A stretch of 53,709 bases of DNA from the NCBI RefSeq assembly GCF_001425025.1, contig NZ_LMDE01000003.1, positions 1-53,709 on the forward strand, read 5' to 3'. This stretch comes from Nocardioides sp. Root122 (GTDB taxonomy: Bacteria; Actinomycetota; Actinomycetes; Propionibacteriales; Nocardioidaceae). Position 1 is the first letter of the stretch; the number at the start of each line of letters is the position of its first letter. Made by a program: the position numbers and the translations under genes. The notes beneath the pieces were generated by a model, which saw only the letters and a program-made list of their open reading frames with translations, was not told the origin of the DNA and did not search any database. Below are positions 7,862 to 15,188 of this stretch, piece after piece.

Positions 7862-9241
7862 ATGGAGACCAACGCCGAGATCGCGTCTGCGGGGACGCGG
7901 ACCGATGTCCAGGCACGGGCGACCCGACTGTTCGTGCGGATGTGGGCGGTCGCGCACGTGCTTCACCTCCTCATTGCCGACCGCAACGCGCTCGACACCC
8001 CGTGGAACATCGCCGTGGTGGCCACCGCGATCATCCTGCTCCTCCACCCGGGGGCGGGCCGGTTGCTGGCCACGCTGGCAGTTCTCCAGCTCATCGAGTA
8101 CGTCGCCGAGATGCCACTGAGCCCTGACCACTGGGCGCTCGTGTCGTTTGTCAACATCGCCCTCCTTCTGACCATGCTCGTCACCAGGTCTACGGCGCTG
8201 GAGAGCGTGACCAAGGCTTTGCCCGCAGCGCGTCTGATCCTGCTCGTCGCGTACGGCGCCGCTGCCGTGTCGAAGTGGAACACCTCGTTCCTGGACCCAC
8301 TGACCAGCTGCGCCAACGCCCTCGCCGACGTCGTCAGCCACGGACTGATCGGGCCCGTGTCGGAGAGCCACACCCTGAGCTACGGGGCCGCGATCACCGA
8401 GGCAATGGTGTTCCTCCTGCTCACGGTGCCCCGCACGCGTTGCTGGGGCGTCCTGCTCGGGATGACCTTCCACTTCACCCTGAGCTCGAGCCCGACCCTC
8501 GTGGTCGGTGACTTCACCTCGACGGTCTTTGCCCTCTTCGTGCTGTTCCTGAGCCCGGAGCTCGCCAGCCGGGTCCTCGACCGGACCTCGTCGTGGGCCG
8601 CCCGCTCGGCGATCGCCCGAGATGCCCGGCGTCACCCCCTGGCCACCGCGGCCATCGCGTTCGTCGTGCTGGGGTTCGGAGGCTACCTGGCCATGGCGGT
8701 CACGATGGCCGGGATGTACGTGTTCGAGCAGCTCTACTTCATCGGGCTACTGATCGCGACGGCGCTGTCCGTGCGCGAGCAGCGCGCCGCTTCGCCGCTC
8801 GGAAGGATCCGCCTCGTCCACCTACCGGTGGTGGCGATGGCGGTGCTCTGGGCGCTCAACCCCTACCTGGGACTACGGACGACCGGGTCCTTCACGATGT
8901 TCTCCAACCTGCGCACCGAGTCCCCCGCGCCAAACCACCTGTTCATGCCCTCGTTCAGGCTCACTGACTGGCAGGACGAGATGGTCACTGTGACAGGATC
9001 GAACGACCCACAGCTCCGCACGGGCGCGGAGAACCGGCTCGCTGTCCCTGTCGTGACGCTGCGCCGCATGGCCACGGACGACCGCGACCTCGAGGTCACC
9101 GGGCTCCTGCACGGCAGGAACGTGAGATTCGGGCCAGGTCCCGGTCAGGTCAGGCTCCAGCCGCTGTCGTGGTGGCAGCACAAGTTGTTCCTGCTCAGGC
9201 CCGTGACCACAGACGACAGGCCGTTCTGCTCACAGAGCTGA
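7862..9241 (+). CDS. HTTM-like (vitamin K-dependent carboxylase-like) integral membrane protein
   Basis: About 459 residues from ATG 7862, which has GGGG about 7 nt upstream; GTG 7844 is an alternative start. Roughly ten hydrophobic helices span residues 20-330. They include the segment AVSKWNTSFLDPLTSC, and a characteristic NPYLGLRTTGSFTMFSNLRTE-type motif follows the last helix, as in HTTM-domain relatives of gamma-carboxylases. A hydrophilic C-terminal region of about 110 residues follows. The activity of bacterial HTTM proteins is mostly unknown. Its codon use is visibly less GC-extreme than its neighbours', suggesting a later arrival. It ends tail-to-tail with, and overlaps by 12 nt, the glucokinase gene. 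Confidence 0.8.
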   Translation: METNAEIASAGTRTDVQARATRLFVRMWAVAHVLHLLIADRNALDTPWNIAVVATAIILLLHPGAGRLLATLAVLQLIEYVAEMPLSPDHWALVSFVNIALLLTMLVTRSTALESVTKALPAARLILLVAYGAAAVSKWNTSFLDPLTSCANALADVVSHGLIGPVSESHTLSYGAAITEAMVFLLLTVPRTRCWGVLLGMTFHFTLSSSPTLVVGDFTSTVFALFVLFLSPELASRVLDRTSSWAARSAIARDARRHPLATAAIAFVVLGFGGYLAMAVTMAGMYVFEQLYFIGLLIATALSVREQRAASPLGRIRLVHLPVVAMAVLWALNPYLGLRTTGSFTMFSNLRTESPAPNHLFMPSFRLTDWQDEMVTVTGSNDPQLRTGAENRLAVPVVTLRRMATDDRDLEVTGLLHGRNVRFGPGPGQVRLQPLSWWQHKLFLLRPVTTDDRPFCSQS

Positions 9242-10201
9242 CCGGGCGGCGAGCAGGGCCGCGCCGACCATCCCCGACCCGGGGCCGAGCCGACCCGCGA
9301 CGAGGTCCGGCACGACACGGTGGGCAGCCCCGACCAGGCTGCGCTGCAGGGCCGCCCGGGCGGGCTCGAGCAGGCGGTCGCCGGCAGCGGACACGCCGCC
9401 GCCGACCACCACCAGCTCGGGATCCAGGGCCGCAACCAGGTTGGCCACGCCCACTCCGAGCCAGTCCCCGACGGACGCGAAGGCGCGACGGGCGACCAGG
9501 TCACCCTCCTCCGCGGCCGCGGTGACCATCGGTCCGGTGATCCGGTCGACGTTGCCGTCGCTCATCTCCTGCAGGACCGAGGGCTGCTCGGCCATCAGGG
9601 CGCGGGCGGTGCGGACGAGCGCGTTGCCGGAGGAGTACTGCTCCCAGCACCCGCTCCGTCCGCACTCGCACGCGCGGCCGTCGGGCACCACCTGCATGTG
9701 GCCGAACTCCCCGGCCATGCCGTTGGCGCCCCGGAGGACGACGCCGTCGAGCAGCACGGCACCTCCGATGCCCGTGCCCATCGTGATCATCAGCGCGGAC
9801 GTCGCGCCCCGGGCGGCGCCGTGGTGCGCCTCGGCGCGCGCGGCGCAGTTCGCGTCGTTGTCGAGGGCCACGGGACAGCCCAGGCGCGCCTGGAGCAGGT
9901 CCCGCAGTGGTTCGCCCTGCCACGGCAGGTGGGGTGCGAACCGCACCCGCTCCCCCGCCGAGTCCACGAAACCGGCCGCGGCCACGCCCACTGCGGTCAG
10001 CGAGCGGTCCCCAGCAGCCTCCAGGATCGCCTCGACCAGCGCGTCCTCGACGTGGCTGGTCACCACGCGGCGGCCCGGCGTCGTGCGCAGGGCCGTCCGG
10101 CCGACCGTCCCGTCGGCCGCGACGACCCCGGCCAGCACCTTGGTGCCGCCGATGTCGACGCCGACCACGACTCCGGGGTCCCCGGCCGCGACCTCGCTCA
10201 C
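9230..10201 (-). CDS. glkA: ROK-family glucokinase
   Basis: A 323-residue ROK kinase, which phosphorylates glucose with ATP to glucose-6-phosphate. Visible signatures: phosphate-binding GVDIGGTK (residues 14-21), catalytic Asp116 in LDNDANCAA, the sugar/adenosine segment TMGTGIGGAV (140-149), GEFGHM (164-169), and the ROK zinc-site motif CECGRSGCWEQ (178-188). In Streptomyces GlkA, also near an ArsA-like and MacRS block, mediates glucose metabolism and carbon catabolite repression (family knowledge). It is the last gene of a minus-strand run SRPBCC-ArsA-DUF5304-glkA, 7 nt after the previous gene. Confidence 0.93.
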   Translation of the reverse strand: MSEVAAGDPGVVVGVDIGGTKVLAGVVAADGTVGRTALRTTPGRRVVTSHVEDALVEAILEAAGDRSLTAVGVAAAGFVDSAGERVRFAPHLPWQGEPLRDLLQARLGCPVALDNDANCAARAEAHHGAARGATSALMITMGTGIGGAVLLDGVVLRGANGMAGEFGHMQVVPDGRACECGRSGCWEQYSSGNALVRTARALMAEQPSVLQEMSDGNVDRITGPMVTAAAEEGDLVARRAFASVGDWLGVGVANLVAALDPELVVVGGGVSAAGDRLLEPARAALQRSLVGAAHRVVPDLVAGRLGPGSGMVGAALLAARSAL

Positions 10202-10208
10202 GCGTGGC

Positions 10209-10601
10209 TCACTCGTCCTCGGGCCAGTCGTCGGCGAGGTCGATGTGCTCCACGCCGTCCGGCTCCTCCGAGCCGGTGGCGCGGTCGGGCGTGGCCATCA
10301 CGGCGGCGGCTGCCTGGGCCAGTGAGGCTGCGGCGGCGGCGAGGTGGGTCGTGACCTCGGGGCTCAGCTGCCGCACGGCGTGCACGGCGCGGCAGACCGG
10401 GCACACGGTGCACTCGGTCGCGCCGGTCGCGAGGTGCTCGTTGAGGTCGTGGGCGGACGCCGCGGCGTGCGCGGCCAGGCCCGACAGGCCCTCGCCGGCC
10501 TCGCCCGCCTGGTCGCGCGCCCACCCGGATAGCGCACCGAGGAGCTTGGCTGCCTCGTCGGCCAGCGAGCCGACCTCGTGGGCGTCCCCCGCGTCGCTCA
10601 C
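10209..10601 (-). CDS. DUF5304-like small alanine-rich protein
   Basis: A 130-residue protein with amphipathic alanine-rich helices, a central ECTVCPVCRAVHAVRQLSPE segment with a CxxCPxC cysteine cluster, and an acidic C-terminus (HIDLADDWPEDE). Actinobacteria keep a protein of this type between ArsA-like and glucokinase genes (from memory, DUF5304). No biochemical role is known to me; the cysteine pair could bind a metal or be redox-active. The GTG start at 10601 overlaps the ArsA-like stop in GTGA. Confidence 0.8.
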   Translation of the reverse strand: MSDAGDAHEVGSLADEAAKLLGALSGWARDQAGEAGEGLSGLAAHAAASAHDLNEHLATGATECTVCPVCRAVHAVRQLSPEVTTHLAAAAASLAQAAAAVMATPDRATGSEEPDGVEHIDLADDWPEDE

Positions 10602-11809
10602 GTGGTCTCCTGTCGGGTCGTGCCGGCATCGGGCTGGTCAGCGGAGGTGGGGTCGGCGAACCTGACCTGGATCTCCCCGTCGCGCACCCGGGCACCCGTC
10701 ACGCGATGGCGTGCCAGTCCCGAGGGCAGCGTCAGGAGACGACGATACGACGCGACCGAGACGACCAGCTCGTCGCCCTTGCGTGCGAGACGCACCTCGT
10801 CCTGCGCGGCGAGCGGCAGCGGGAAGGACAGGACGCGCCCGCCCGGGAACGGGCGCACCCGCAGCCCGGTCCGGTCCCCCGGCGCGGCGAGCGGGTCGCT
10901 GCCGTCGTACACGGTGCGGGCGAGGTCGAGCAGCTCGTCGCGGCCGACCGGCTCGGAGTCGCGGTAGACCGAGGTCCGCAGGTCGAGCCCGGCGAAGGAG
11001 TCGGCGGCGTCGGCGAGCACCCGGCGCTGCGACTCGACCCATGCGGTGCGCCAGGCGTCGGCGCCGTCGTCGGGGAACACGCGGTTCACCACCGCCGCGT
11101 CGACGGTGTAGCCGAAGAGGGTGAGGAAGGTGTAGGCCCGGCGCGCCTCCGCGAGCACCACCGACTCGGGGGTCAGCACCAGGCGCACCGACGTCTCCGG
11201 CCCGGTCAGCACGGCGCGTACGTCGTCGAGCTCGGCGTGCAGCCGCTCGATCGCGTCGAACACCGAGTCCCCCGGCATCGGCACGCCGGCCGCACGGGTC
11301 AGCACCGGCTTGAGCGCCTTGACCACCCGCCGCTCGACCGGGAGGACGCGGGTCATGTACCAGCCCAGCGCCTCCGGCAACGCGAGGAGGCGGAGGGTCT
11401 CGGCGGTGGGCGCACAGTCGACGACGAGCACGTCCCACGCCCCCGACCGCGCCTGGGCGCGCACCTCGAGCAGGGCGAGGACCTCCTCGGCGCCGGGGAT
11501 CACGGTGAGCTCCTCGGCCGCCACCGGGTCCACGCCGGCGACGTCGAGCACGCTCAGGAGGTAGCCCTGGATGTCACGCCACGAGCGCTCGAACCGGTCC
11601 TGGGCGTCGACGTGCTGGAGCCACAGGTTCTCCTCGACCTCGCTGGGCTCGGCGCTCGGCGCCACGTCGAGCGCGTCGGCCAGGGAGTGCGCGGCGTCCG
11701 TCGAGAGCACCAGCGTCCGGTGCCCCGCCGCGGCGCTCGCGCACGCCGTCGCGGCAGCCAGGGTCGACTTGCCCACGCCGCCCTTGCCGGTGAAGAGGAG
11801 GATCCGCAT
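10598..11809 (-). CDS. ArsA-family (Get3/TRC40-like) ATPase
   Basis: A 403-residue single-domain ArsA-like ATPase. It has a deviant Walker A GKGGVGKST (residues 8-16), a switch I region TLVLSTDAAHSLADAL, and a switch II/Walker B segment VVDCAPTAETLRLLALPE. The C-terminal 120 residues hold an Hsp20-like/ArsA-HSP beta region (RPFPGGRVLSFPLPLAAQDEVRLARKGDELVVSV). Actinobacterial homologues (M. tuberculosis Rv2184c, from memory) sit in this same neighbourhood and are not tied to arsenic genes, so the name arsenite pump ATPase should not be taken literally. It follows the SRPBCC gene by 14 nt. Confidence 0.9.
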   Translation of the reverse strand: MRILLFTGKGGVGKSTLAAATACASAAAGHRTLVLSTDAAHSLADALDVAPSAEPSEVEENLWLQHVDAQDRFERSWRDIQGYLLSVLDVAGVDPVAAEELTVIPGAEEVLALLEVRAQARSGAWDVLVVDCAPTAETLRLLALPEALGWYMTRVLPVERRVVKALKPVLTRAAGVPMPGDSVFDAIERLHAELDDVRAVLTGPETSVRLVLTPESVVLAEARRAYTFLTLFGYTVDAAVVNRVFPDDGADAWRTAWVESQRRVLADAADSFAGLDLRTSVYRDSEPVGRDELLDLARTVYDGSDPLAAPGDRTGLRVRPFPGGRVLSFPLPLAAQDEVRLARKGDELVVSVASYRRLLTLPSGLARHRVTGARVRDGEIQVRFADPTSADQPDAGTTRQETT

Positions 11810-11823
11810 CCCGGACCCGGGCG

Positions 11824-12261
11824 TCAGAGCGACTCGACGCGCTTCTTGAGACCCTTCAGCGCGGTGTCGATGAGGATCTTCTCGCCCTTGCGCTTGAGCA
11901 TCCCGATCAACGGGATGCTCACGTCGAGCGCCAGTCGGTAGGTCACCTCGGTGCGGCCGTCGCCGAGGTCGACGAGCGTGTAGGCGCCGTCGAGCGCCTT
12001 GAGCATGATGCCCTCGACGAGGGTCCAGGTGACCTCACGGTCACCCTTCCAGTCGTAGGCCAGCGTGTACTGGTCCTTGATCGGTGAGACGTCGAGAGCG
12101 AAGTAGACCTGCTCCGCGCGGTCGCCGGCGCCCTCCACGCGGACCTCGGCGGTCTGCACGCCCTTCGCCCACTCCGGGTAGGACTCGAAGTCGGCGATGA
12201 CGGCCATGACATTGGCCGGCGGGGCGTCGACGGTGATCGACGAGGAGGTCTGTTCGGCCAT
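11824..12261 (-). CDS. SRPBCC family (START-like) protein
   Basis: A 145-residue lipid/hydrophobic-ligand-binding helix-grip fold protein: SSSITVDAPPANVMAVIADFESYPEWAKGV at the N-terminus is typical of polyketide-cyclase/START-like members. The long C-terminal helix is LIGMLKRKGEKILIDTALKGLKKRVE. ATG 12261 is chosen because a TACGCT box lies exactly 6 nt upstream; the frame is open further but would cross the divergent promoter region. Homologues are conserved beside the ArsA-like ATPase and FadD15 in mycobacteria. A lipid-handling role is plausible; the ligand is unknown. Confidence 0.88.
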   Translation of the reverse strand: MAEQTSSSITVDAPPANVMAVIADFESYPEWAKGVQTAEVRVEGAGDRAEQVYFALDVSPIKDQYTLAYDWKGDREVTWTLVEGIMLKALDGAYTLVDLGDGRTEVTYRLALDVSIPLIGMLKRKGEKILIDTALKGLKKRVESL

Positions 12262-12273
12262 GGCGGGAGCGTA
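12259..12273 (-). promoter_or_regulatory. Leaderless promoter: TACGCT, 6 nt, ATG start
   Basis: On the minus strand TACGCT (12273-12268), CCCGCC, then ATG 12261. It would drive the SRPBCC-ArsA-DUF5304-glkA transcript. Confidence 0.6.
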
Positions 12274-12320
12274 GCCCACCCGCCGCTCAGGCCCTCTTGC
12301 CGCAAGCGGCTGCGAGGCTC

Positions 12321-12352
12321 GGAATCTCGCCCGGCAAGCCGGGTGAGATTCC
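12321..12352. promoter_or_regulatory. 32-bp palindrome over the acyl-CoA ligase promoter (candidate operator)
   Basis: GGAATCTCGCCCGGC (12321-12335) and GCCGGGTGAGATTCC (12338-12352) form a 15-bp inverted repeat with one mismatch (a G-U pair as RNA) around an AA centre. It ends 8 nt before the candidate -10 box TAGCCT, so it covers the -35 region. An operator bound by a dimeric or tetrameric repressor is the natural reading. It could also terminate transcripts if read through. Confidence 0.6.
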
Positions 12353-12360
12353 TCAGGAGA

Positions 12361-12394
12361 TAGCCTGCGCACGCACTGACCACTTCTCAGGAGG
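12361..12394 (+). promoter_or_regulatory. Candidate -10 box and Shine-Dalgarno for the acyl-CoA ligase
   Basis: TAGCCT (12361-12366) fits the TANNNT -10 form. CAGGAGG (12388-12394) is a strong ribosome-binding site 7 nt before GTG 12402 and fixes the start, against a longer reading from 12297 that would run through the palindrome. Confidence 0.55.
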
Positions 12395-12401
12395 TTTCCT
12401 C

Positions 12402-14198
12402 GTGCGTGAGTTCTCCACGCCCCTCTCCACCGTCATCCCCACGACGGGGAACCTCACCGACGACGTGGTCACCAACGCCCGGGAGGCCGGCGACGCCGCC
12501 GTCTTCAGCCGCGACACCGGCGACGGCTGGGCCGACGTCACCGCCGCGGAGTTCCACGACGAGGTGCGCGCGGTGGCCAAGGGGCTCATCGCGGCAGGCG
12601 TGGAGGCCGGCGACCGCGTCGCGCTGCTCTCCAAGACCCGCTACGAGTGGACCCTCTTCGACTACGCGATCTGGTTCGCCGGAGCGGTGACGGTGCCGAT
12701 CTACGAGACCTCGTCCGCCGAGCAGATCGGCTGGATCCTCGCCGACTCCGGCACGCGCGCCGTCGTCGCAGAGGGCGCGGACCACCTCGCCCGGGTGCGC
12801 GAGGCACGACAGACCGGCGACCTCGCCGAGCTCCAGCACGTCTGGTCGATCGCGGACAACGCCGTCGACGTGCTCGGTCGCCTCGGCTCGGACATCTCCG
12901 ACGAGGTCCTCGAGCAGCGGCGTACGACCGCCACGCCGAGCGACCTCGCCACCCTGATCTACACCAGCGGCACCACCGGCAAGCCCAAGGGCTGCATGCT
13001 CACCCACGGCAACTTCATGTTCGAGCTCGGTGTCGCGGTCGACGAGCTGCACGAGCTCTTCGACAAGGAGGGCGCCTCGACGCTGCTCTTCTTGCCGTTG
13101 GCCCACGTGTTCGCCCGGATCATCCAGGTCGGCTGCGTGAAGAGCCGTGCCCGGATGGGCCACAGCGCCGACATCAAGAACCTCGTCGCCGACCTCGGCG
13201 AGTTCCAGCCGACGTTCATCCTCGCCGTGCCCCGCGTCTTCGAGAAGGTCTTCAACACCGCTTCGCAGCGCGCCACCGCCGACGGTCGCGGCAAGGTGTT
13301 CGACCGTGCCGCCGACGTGGCCATCGCCTACTCCCGCGCGCTCGACGGCCCCAAGGTGCCACTGCGCCTGCGCGCCCAGCACGCCCTGTTCGACAAGCTC
13401 GTCTACGGCAAGCTGCGCCAGGCGCTCGGCGGCTGCTGCACGTACGCCATCTCCGGCGGGGCACCCCTGGGCGACCGCCTCGGCCACTTCTACCGCGGCA
13501 TCGGCCTGGTCGTCCTCGAGGGCTACGGGCTCACCGAGACCACGGCCGCCCTCTCGGCGAACCTCCCCGACGCCACGAAGATCGGCACCGTCGGACGACC
13601 GCTGCCCGGCACCAGCGTGCGGGTCGCCGACGACGGCGAGCTGCTGTTCAAGGGGGGCCAGGTCTTCACCGGCTACTGGGGCAACGAGGCTGCGACCCAG
13701 GAGGCGCTCGGCGGCGAGGGCTGGTTCCACACCGGCGACGTCGGCGAGGTCGACGAGGAGGGCTTCGTCCGGATCACCGGGCGCAAGAAGGAGATCCTGG
13801 TGACGGCCGGCGGCAAGAACGTCGCGCCCGCGGTCCTCGAGGACCGGCTCCGTGCCCACGCGCTGGTCGACCAGTGCCTCGTCGTCGGCGACGGCCAGCC
13901 CTTCATCGGGGCCCTGGTCACGATCGACCGCGAGACCTTCCCCGCGTGGGCGGCCCAGCACGAGAAGACCGGCGACGTGGCTGACCTCGTCGACGACCCC
14001 GACCTCGTGGCGGTCGTGCAGGAGGCCGTGGACGACGCCAACAAGGCGGTCTCCAAGGCCGAGTCGATCCGCAAGTTCACGATCCTGCCCGGCGAGTGGA
14101 GCGAGGAGGGCGGTCAGCTGACCCCCAGCCTCAAGCTCAAGCGCAACGTCGTGGTGCGTGAGGCGCGCGCGGAGATCGACGCGCTGTACCTCTCCTGA
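12402..14198 (+). CDS. Long-chain fatty-acid-CoA ligase (FadD15-like AMP-dependent synthetase)
   Basis: A 598-residue ANL-superfamily enzyme forming acyl-CoA from fatty acid, ATP and CoA via acyl-AMP. Motifs: P-loop-like YTSGTTGKPKGCMLTHGN (from residue 187), LPLAHVFARI, A5-type GYGLTETTAA, the TGDVGEVDEEGFVRITGRKKE hinge region, and the catalytic Lys region in LTPSLKLKRN. Length and order match bacterial long-chain FadD15 proteins (about 600 residues). The GTG start is fixed by its Shine-Dalgarno. It is divergent from the SRPBCC gene, as in the mycobacterial Rv2185c/Rv2187 region (from memory). No export signal, so cytosolic or membrane-associated. Confidence 0.93.
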   Translation: MREFSTPLSTVIPTTGNLTDDVVTNAREAGDAAVFSRDTGDGWADVTAAEFHDEVRAVAKGLIAAGVEAGDRVALLSKTRYEWTLFDYAIWFAGAVTVPIYETSSAEQIGWILADSGTRAVVAEGADHLARVREARQTGDLAELQHVWSIADNAVDVLGRLGSDISDEVLEQRRTTATPSDLATLIYTSGTTGKPKGCMLTHGNFMFELGVAVDELHELFDKEGASTLLFLPLAHVFARIIQVGCVKSRARMGHSADIKNLVADLGEFQPTFILAVPRVFEKVFNTASQRATADGRGKVFDRAADVAIAYSRALDGPKVPLRLRAQHALFDKLVYGKLRQALGGCCTYAISGGAPLGDRLGHFYRGIGLVVLEGYGLTETTAALSANLPDATKIGTVGRPLPGTSVRVADDGELLFKGGQVFTGYWGNEAATQEALGGEGWFHTGDVGEVDEEGFVRITGRKKEILVTAGGKNVAPAVLEDRLRAHALVDQCLVVGDGQPFIGALVTIDRETFPAWAAQHEKTGDVADLVDDPDLVAVVQEAVDDANKAVSKAESIRKFTILPGEWSEEGGQLTPSLKLKRNVVVREARAEIDALYLS

Positions 14199-14229
14199 GC
14201 CTGCGGGCTAGACCATGACTACGACGGAC

Positions 14230-14245
14230 TAGTCACTTCGGACTA
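14230..14245. promoter_or_regulatory. TAGTC-N6-GACTA operator, site 1 (upstream of the Tad operon)
   Basis: TAGTC ACTTCG GACTA is a perfect inverted repeat with a 6-nt centre. It lies 31 nt after the acyl-CoA ligase stop and 198 nt before cpaB. It is followed by CCCA, as at site 2, and differs from site 2 in a single base across the 16 bp. The symmetry suits a NarL/LuxR-type regulator dimer. Confidence 0.75.
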
Positions 14246-14250
14246 CCCAC

Positions 14251-14270
14251 AGGCCACCATCGGGTGGTTT
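14251..14270 (+). terminator. Weak terminator-like hairpin between operator and cpaB promoter
   Basis: AGGCCACC, loop ATCG, GGTGGTTT: an 8-bp stem including two G-U pairs and a short T run. It could end read-through from the acyl-CoA ligase gene. The weak T tract keeps confidence low. Confidence 0.3.
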
Positions 14271-14306
14271 GTCAGGCTTAGCCCCCGACAGCGCCCGCAC
14301 CACCCC

Positions 14307-14312
14307 TAAGTT
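14307..14312 (+). promoter_or_regulatory. Candidate -10 box TAAGTT for the Tad operon
   Basis: TAAGTT fits TANNNT and lies in a locally AT-richer stretch; no -35 hexamer is seen at 16-18 nt, which fits an activator-dependent promoter. It would give a leader of about 120 nt before cpaB. The 14199-14442 gap holds no gene. Confidence 0.35.
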
Positions 14313-14442
14313 CTTCGATGCACGAGAGGACGTCGGGGCCACTCGTGGACTGGAGACGGTGGCACAGGCACCTTCAACGGTCGGTTGACCTCCCGGCACG
14401 TTGCTGAGCGAACCCCCGCTCCTGACACCGAAGGAATGCCTG

Positions 14443-15186
14443 ATGGCGCGTCGTTCCGTACTCCTCGCCCTGGCCATCGTGACGGCCCTCGTCGGCACCC
14501 TGCTGATCGTCATGTACGTCCAGGGCATCGACAACCGGGCCACCGAGGGCCAGGAGCTGGTCGAGGTCCTGGTGGCCAAGGACATCGTCAACGCCGGCGA
14601 GTCCGTCTCGGCCGCCGAAGAGGCAGGGAAGTTCGAGAAGAGGGAGATCCGCCGCGACGACCTCGTCCCGGGTGCCCTCTCCTCCTCCACGAGCGTCACC
14701 GGCCTCGTGGCCACCGGCAACATCTACCCTGGCGAGCAGCTGATCGCGGACAAGTTCGGCAACGTCGGGGACACCCAGACGCTCGTCATCCCCGACGACA
14801 AGCTCGCCGTCTCCGTCGAGCTGACCGACCCCGAGCGCGTCGCCGGCTTCGTCAACCCGGGTTCGGAGGTCGCCGTCTTCGTCACGGTCGCCGACTCGTC
14901 GTACACCCGCATCATCCTGAACCGCGCGACCGTCATCGGCGTGGGCCAGACGTCCACCACCTCCCGGACCACCACGGACGAGCAGGGCACGCAGACGATC
15001 GAGGAGGTCCCCAAGACCATCCTCACCCTCGCGCTGACCCAGAAGGAGTCCGAGAAGCTGATCTGGGCGGATCGCTTCGGTGAGCTCAACGTCGGCCTCC
15101 TGTCGGACAAGACCAAGACTCGCGACGAGAAGGGCACCGACCGCAAGATGGTCGTCCCCGACGCTCCTTCGATCCCGACGGCCTGA
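14443..15186 (+). CDS. cpaB: Flp pilus assembly protein CpaB/RcpC
   Basis: A 247-residue protein with an N-terminal membrane helix (RRSVLLALAIVTALVGTLLIVMYVQG) and an exported SAF/RcpC region (VLVAKDIVNAGESV ... GNIYPGEQLIADKF ... LAVSVELTDPERVAGFVNPGSEVAVFVT). The CpaB family links the pilus machinery to the cell envelope. The start is ATG 14443, with GAAGGA 7 nt upstream; a TTG at 14401 would only add an unlikely leader. First gene of a tight cluster (2-nt gap to cpaE), so probably the head of the operon controlled by operator site 1. Confidence 0.92.
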   Translation: MARRSVLLALAIVTALVGTLLIVMYVQGIDNRATEGQELVEVLVAKDIVNAGESVSAAEEAGKFEKREIRRDDLVPGALSSSTSVTGLVATGNIYPGEQLIADKFGNVGDTQTLVIPDDKLAVSVELTDPERVAGFVNPGSEVAVFVTVADSSYTRIILNRATVIGVGQTSTTSRTTTDEQGTQTIEEVPKTILTLALTQKESEKLIWADRFGELNVGLLSDKTKTRDEKGTDRKMVVPDAPSIPTA

Positions 15187-15188
15187 TC

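Noticed and set aside
7819..8127. Leaderless start at GTG 7819 (TACCCT with 7-nt spacing)
   Set aside because: The GTG is not in the frame of the HTTM-like gene and its frame encodes shadow-type arginine-rich sequence; the box may still serve the real gene with a short leader.
10598..11809. Arsenite efflux function for the ArsA-like ATPase
   Set aside because: No arsB, arsC or arsR-like gene is nearby, and the conserved neighbourhood is lipid and sugar metabolism.
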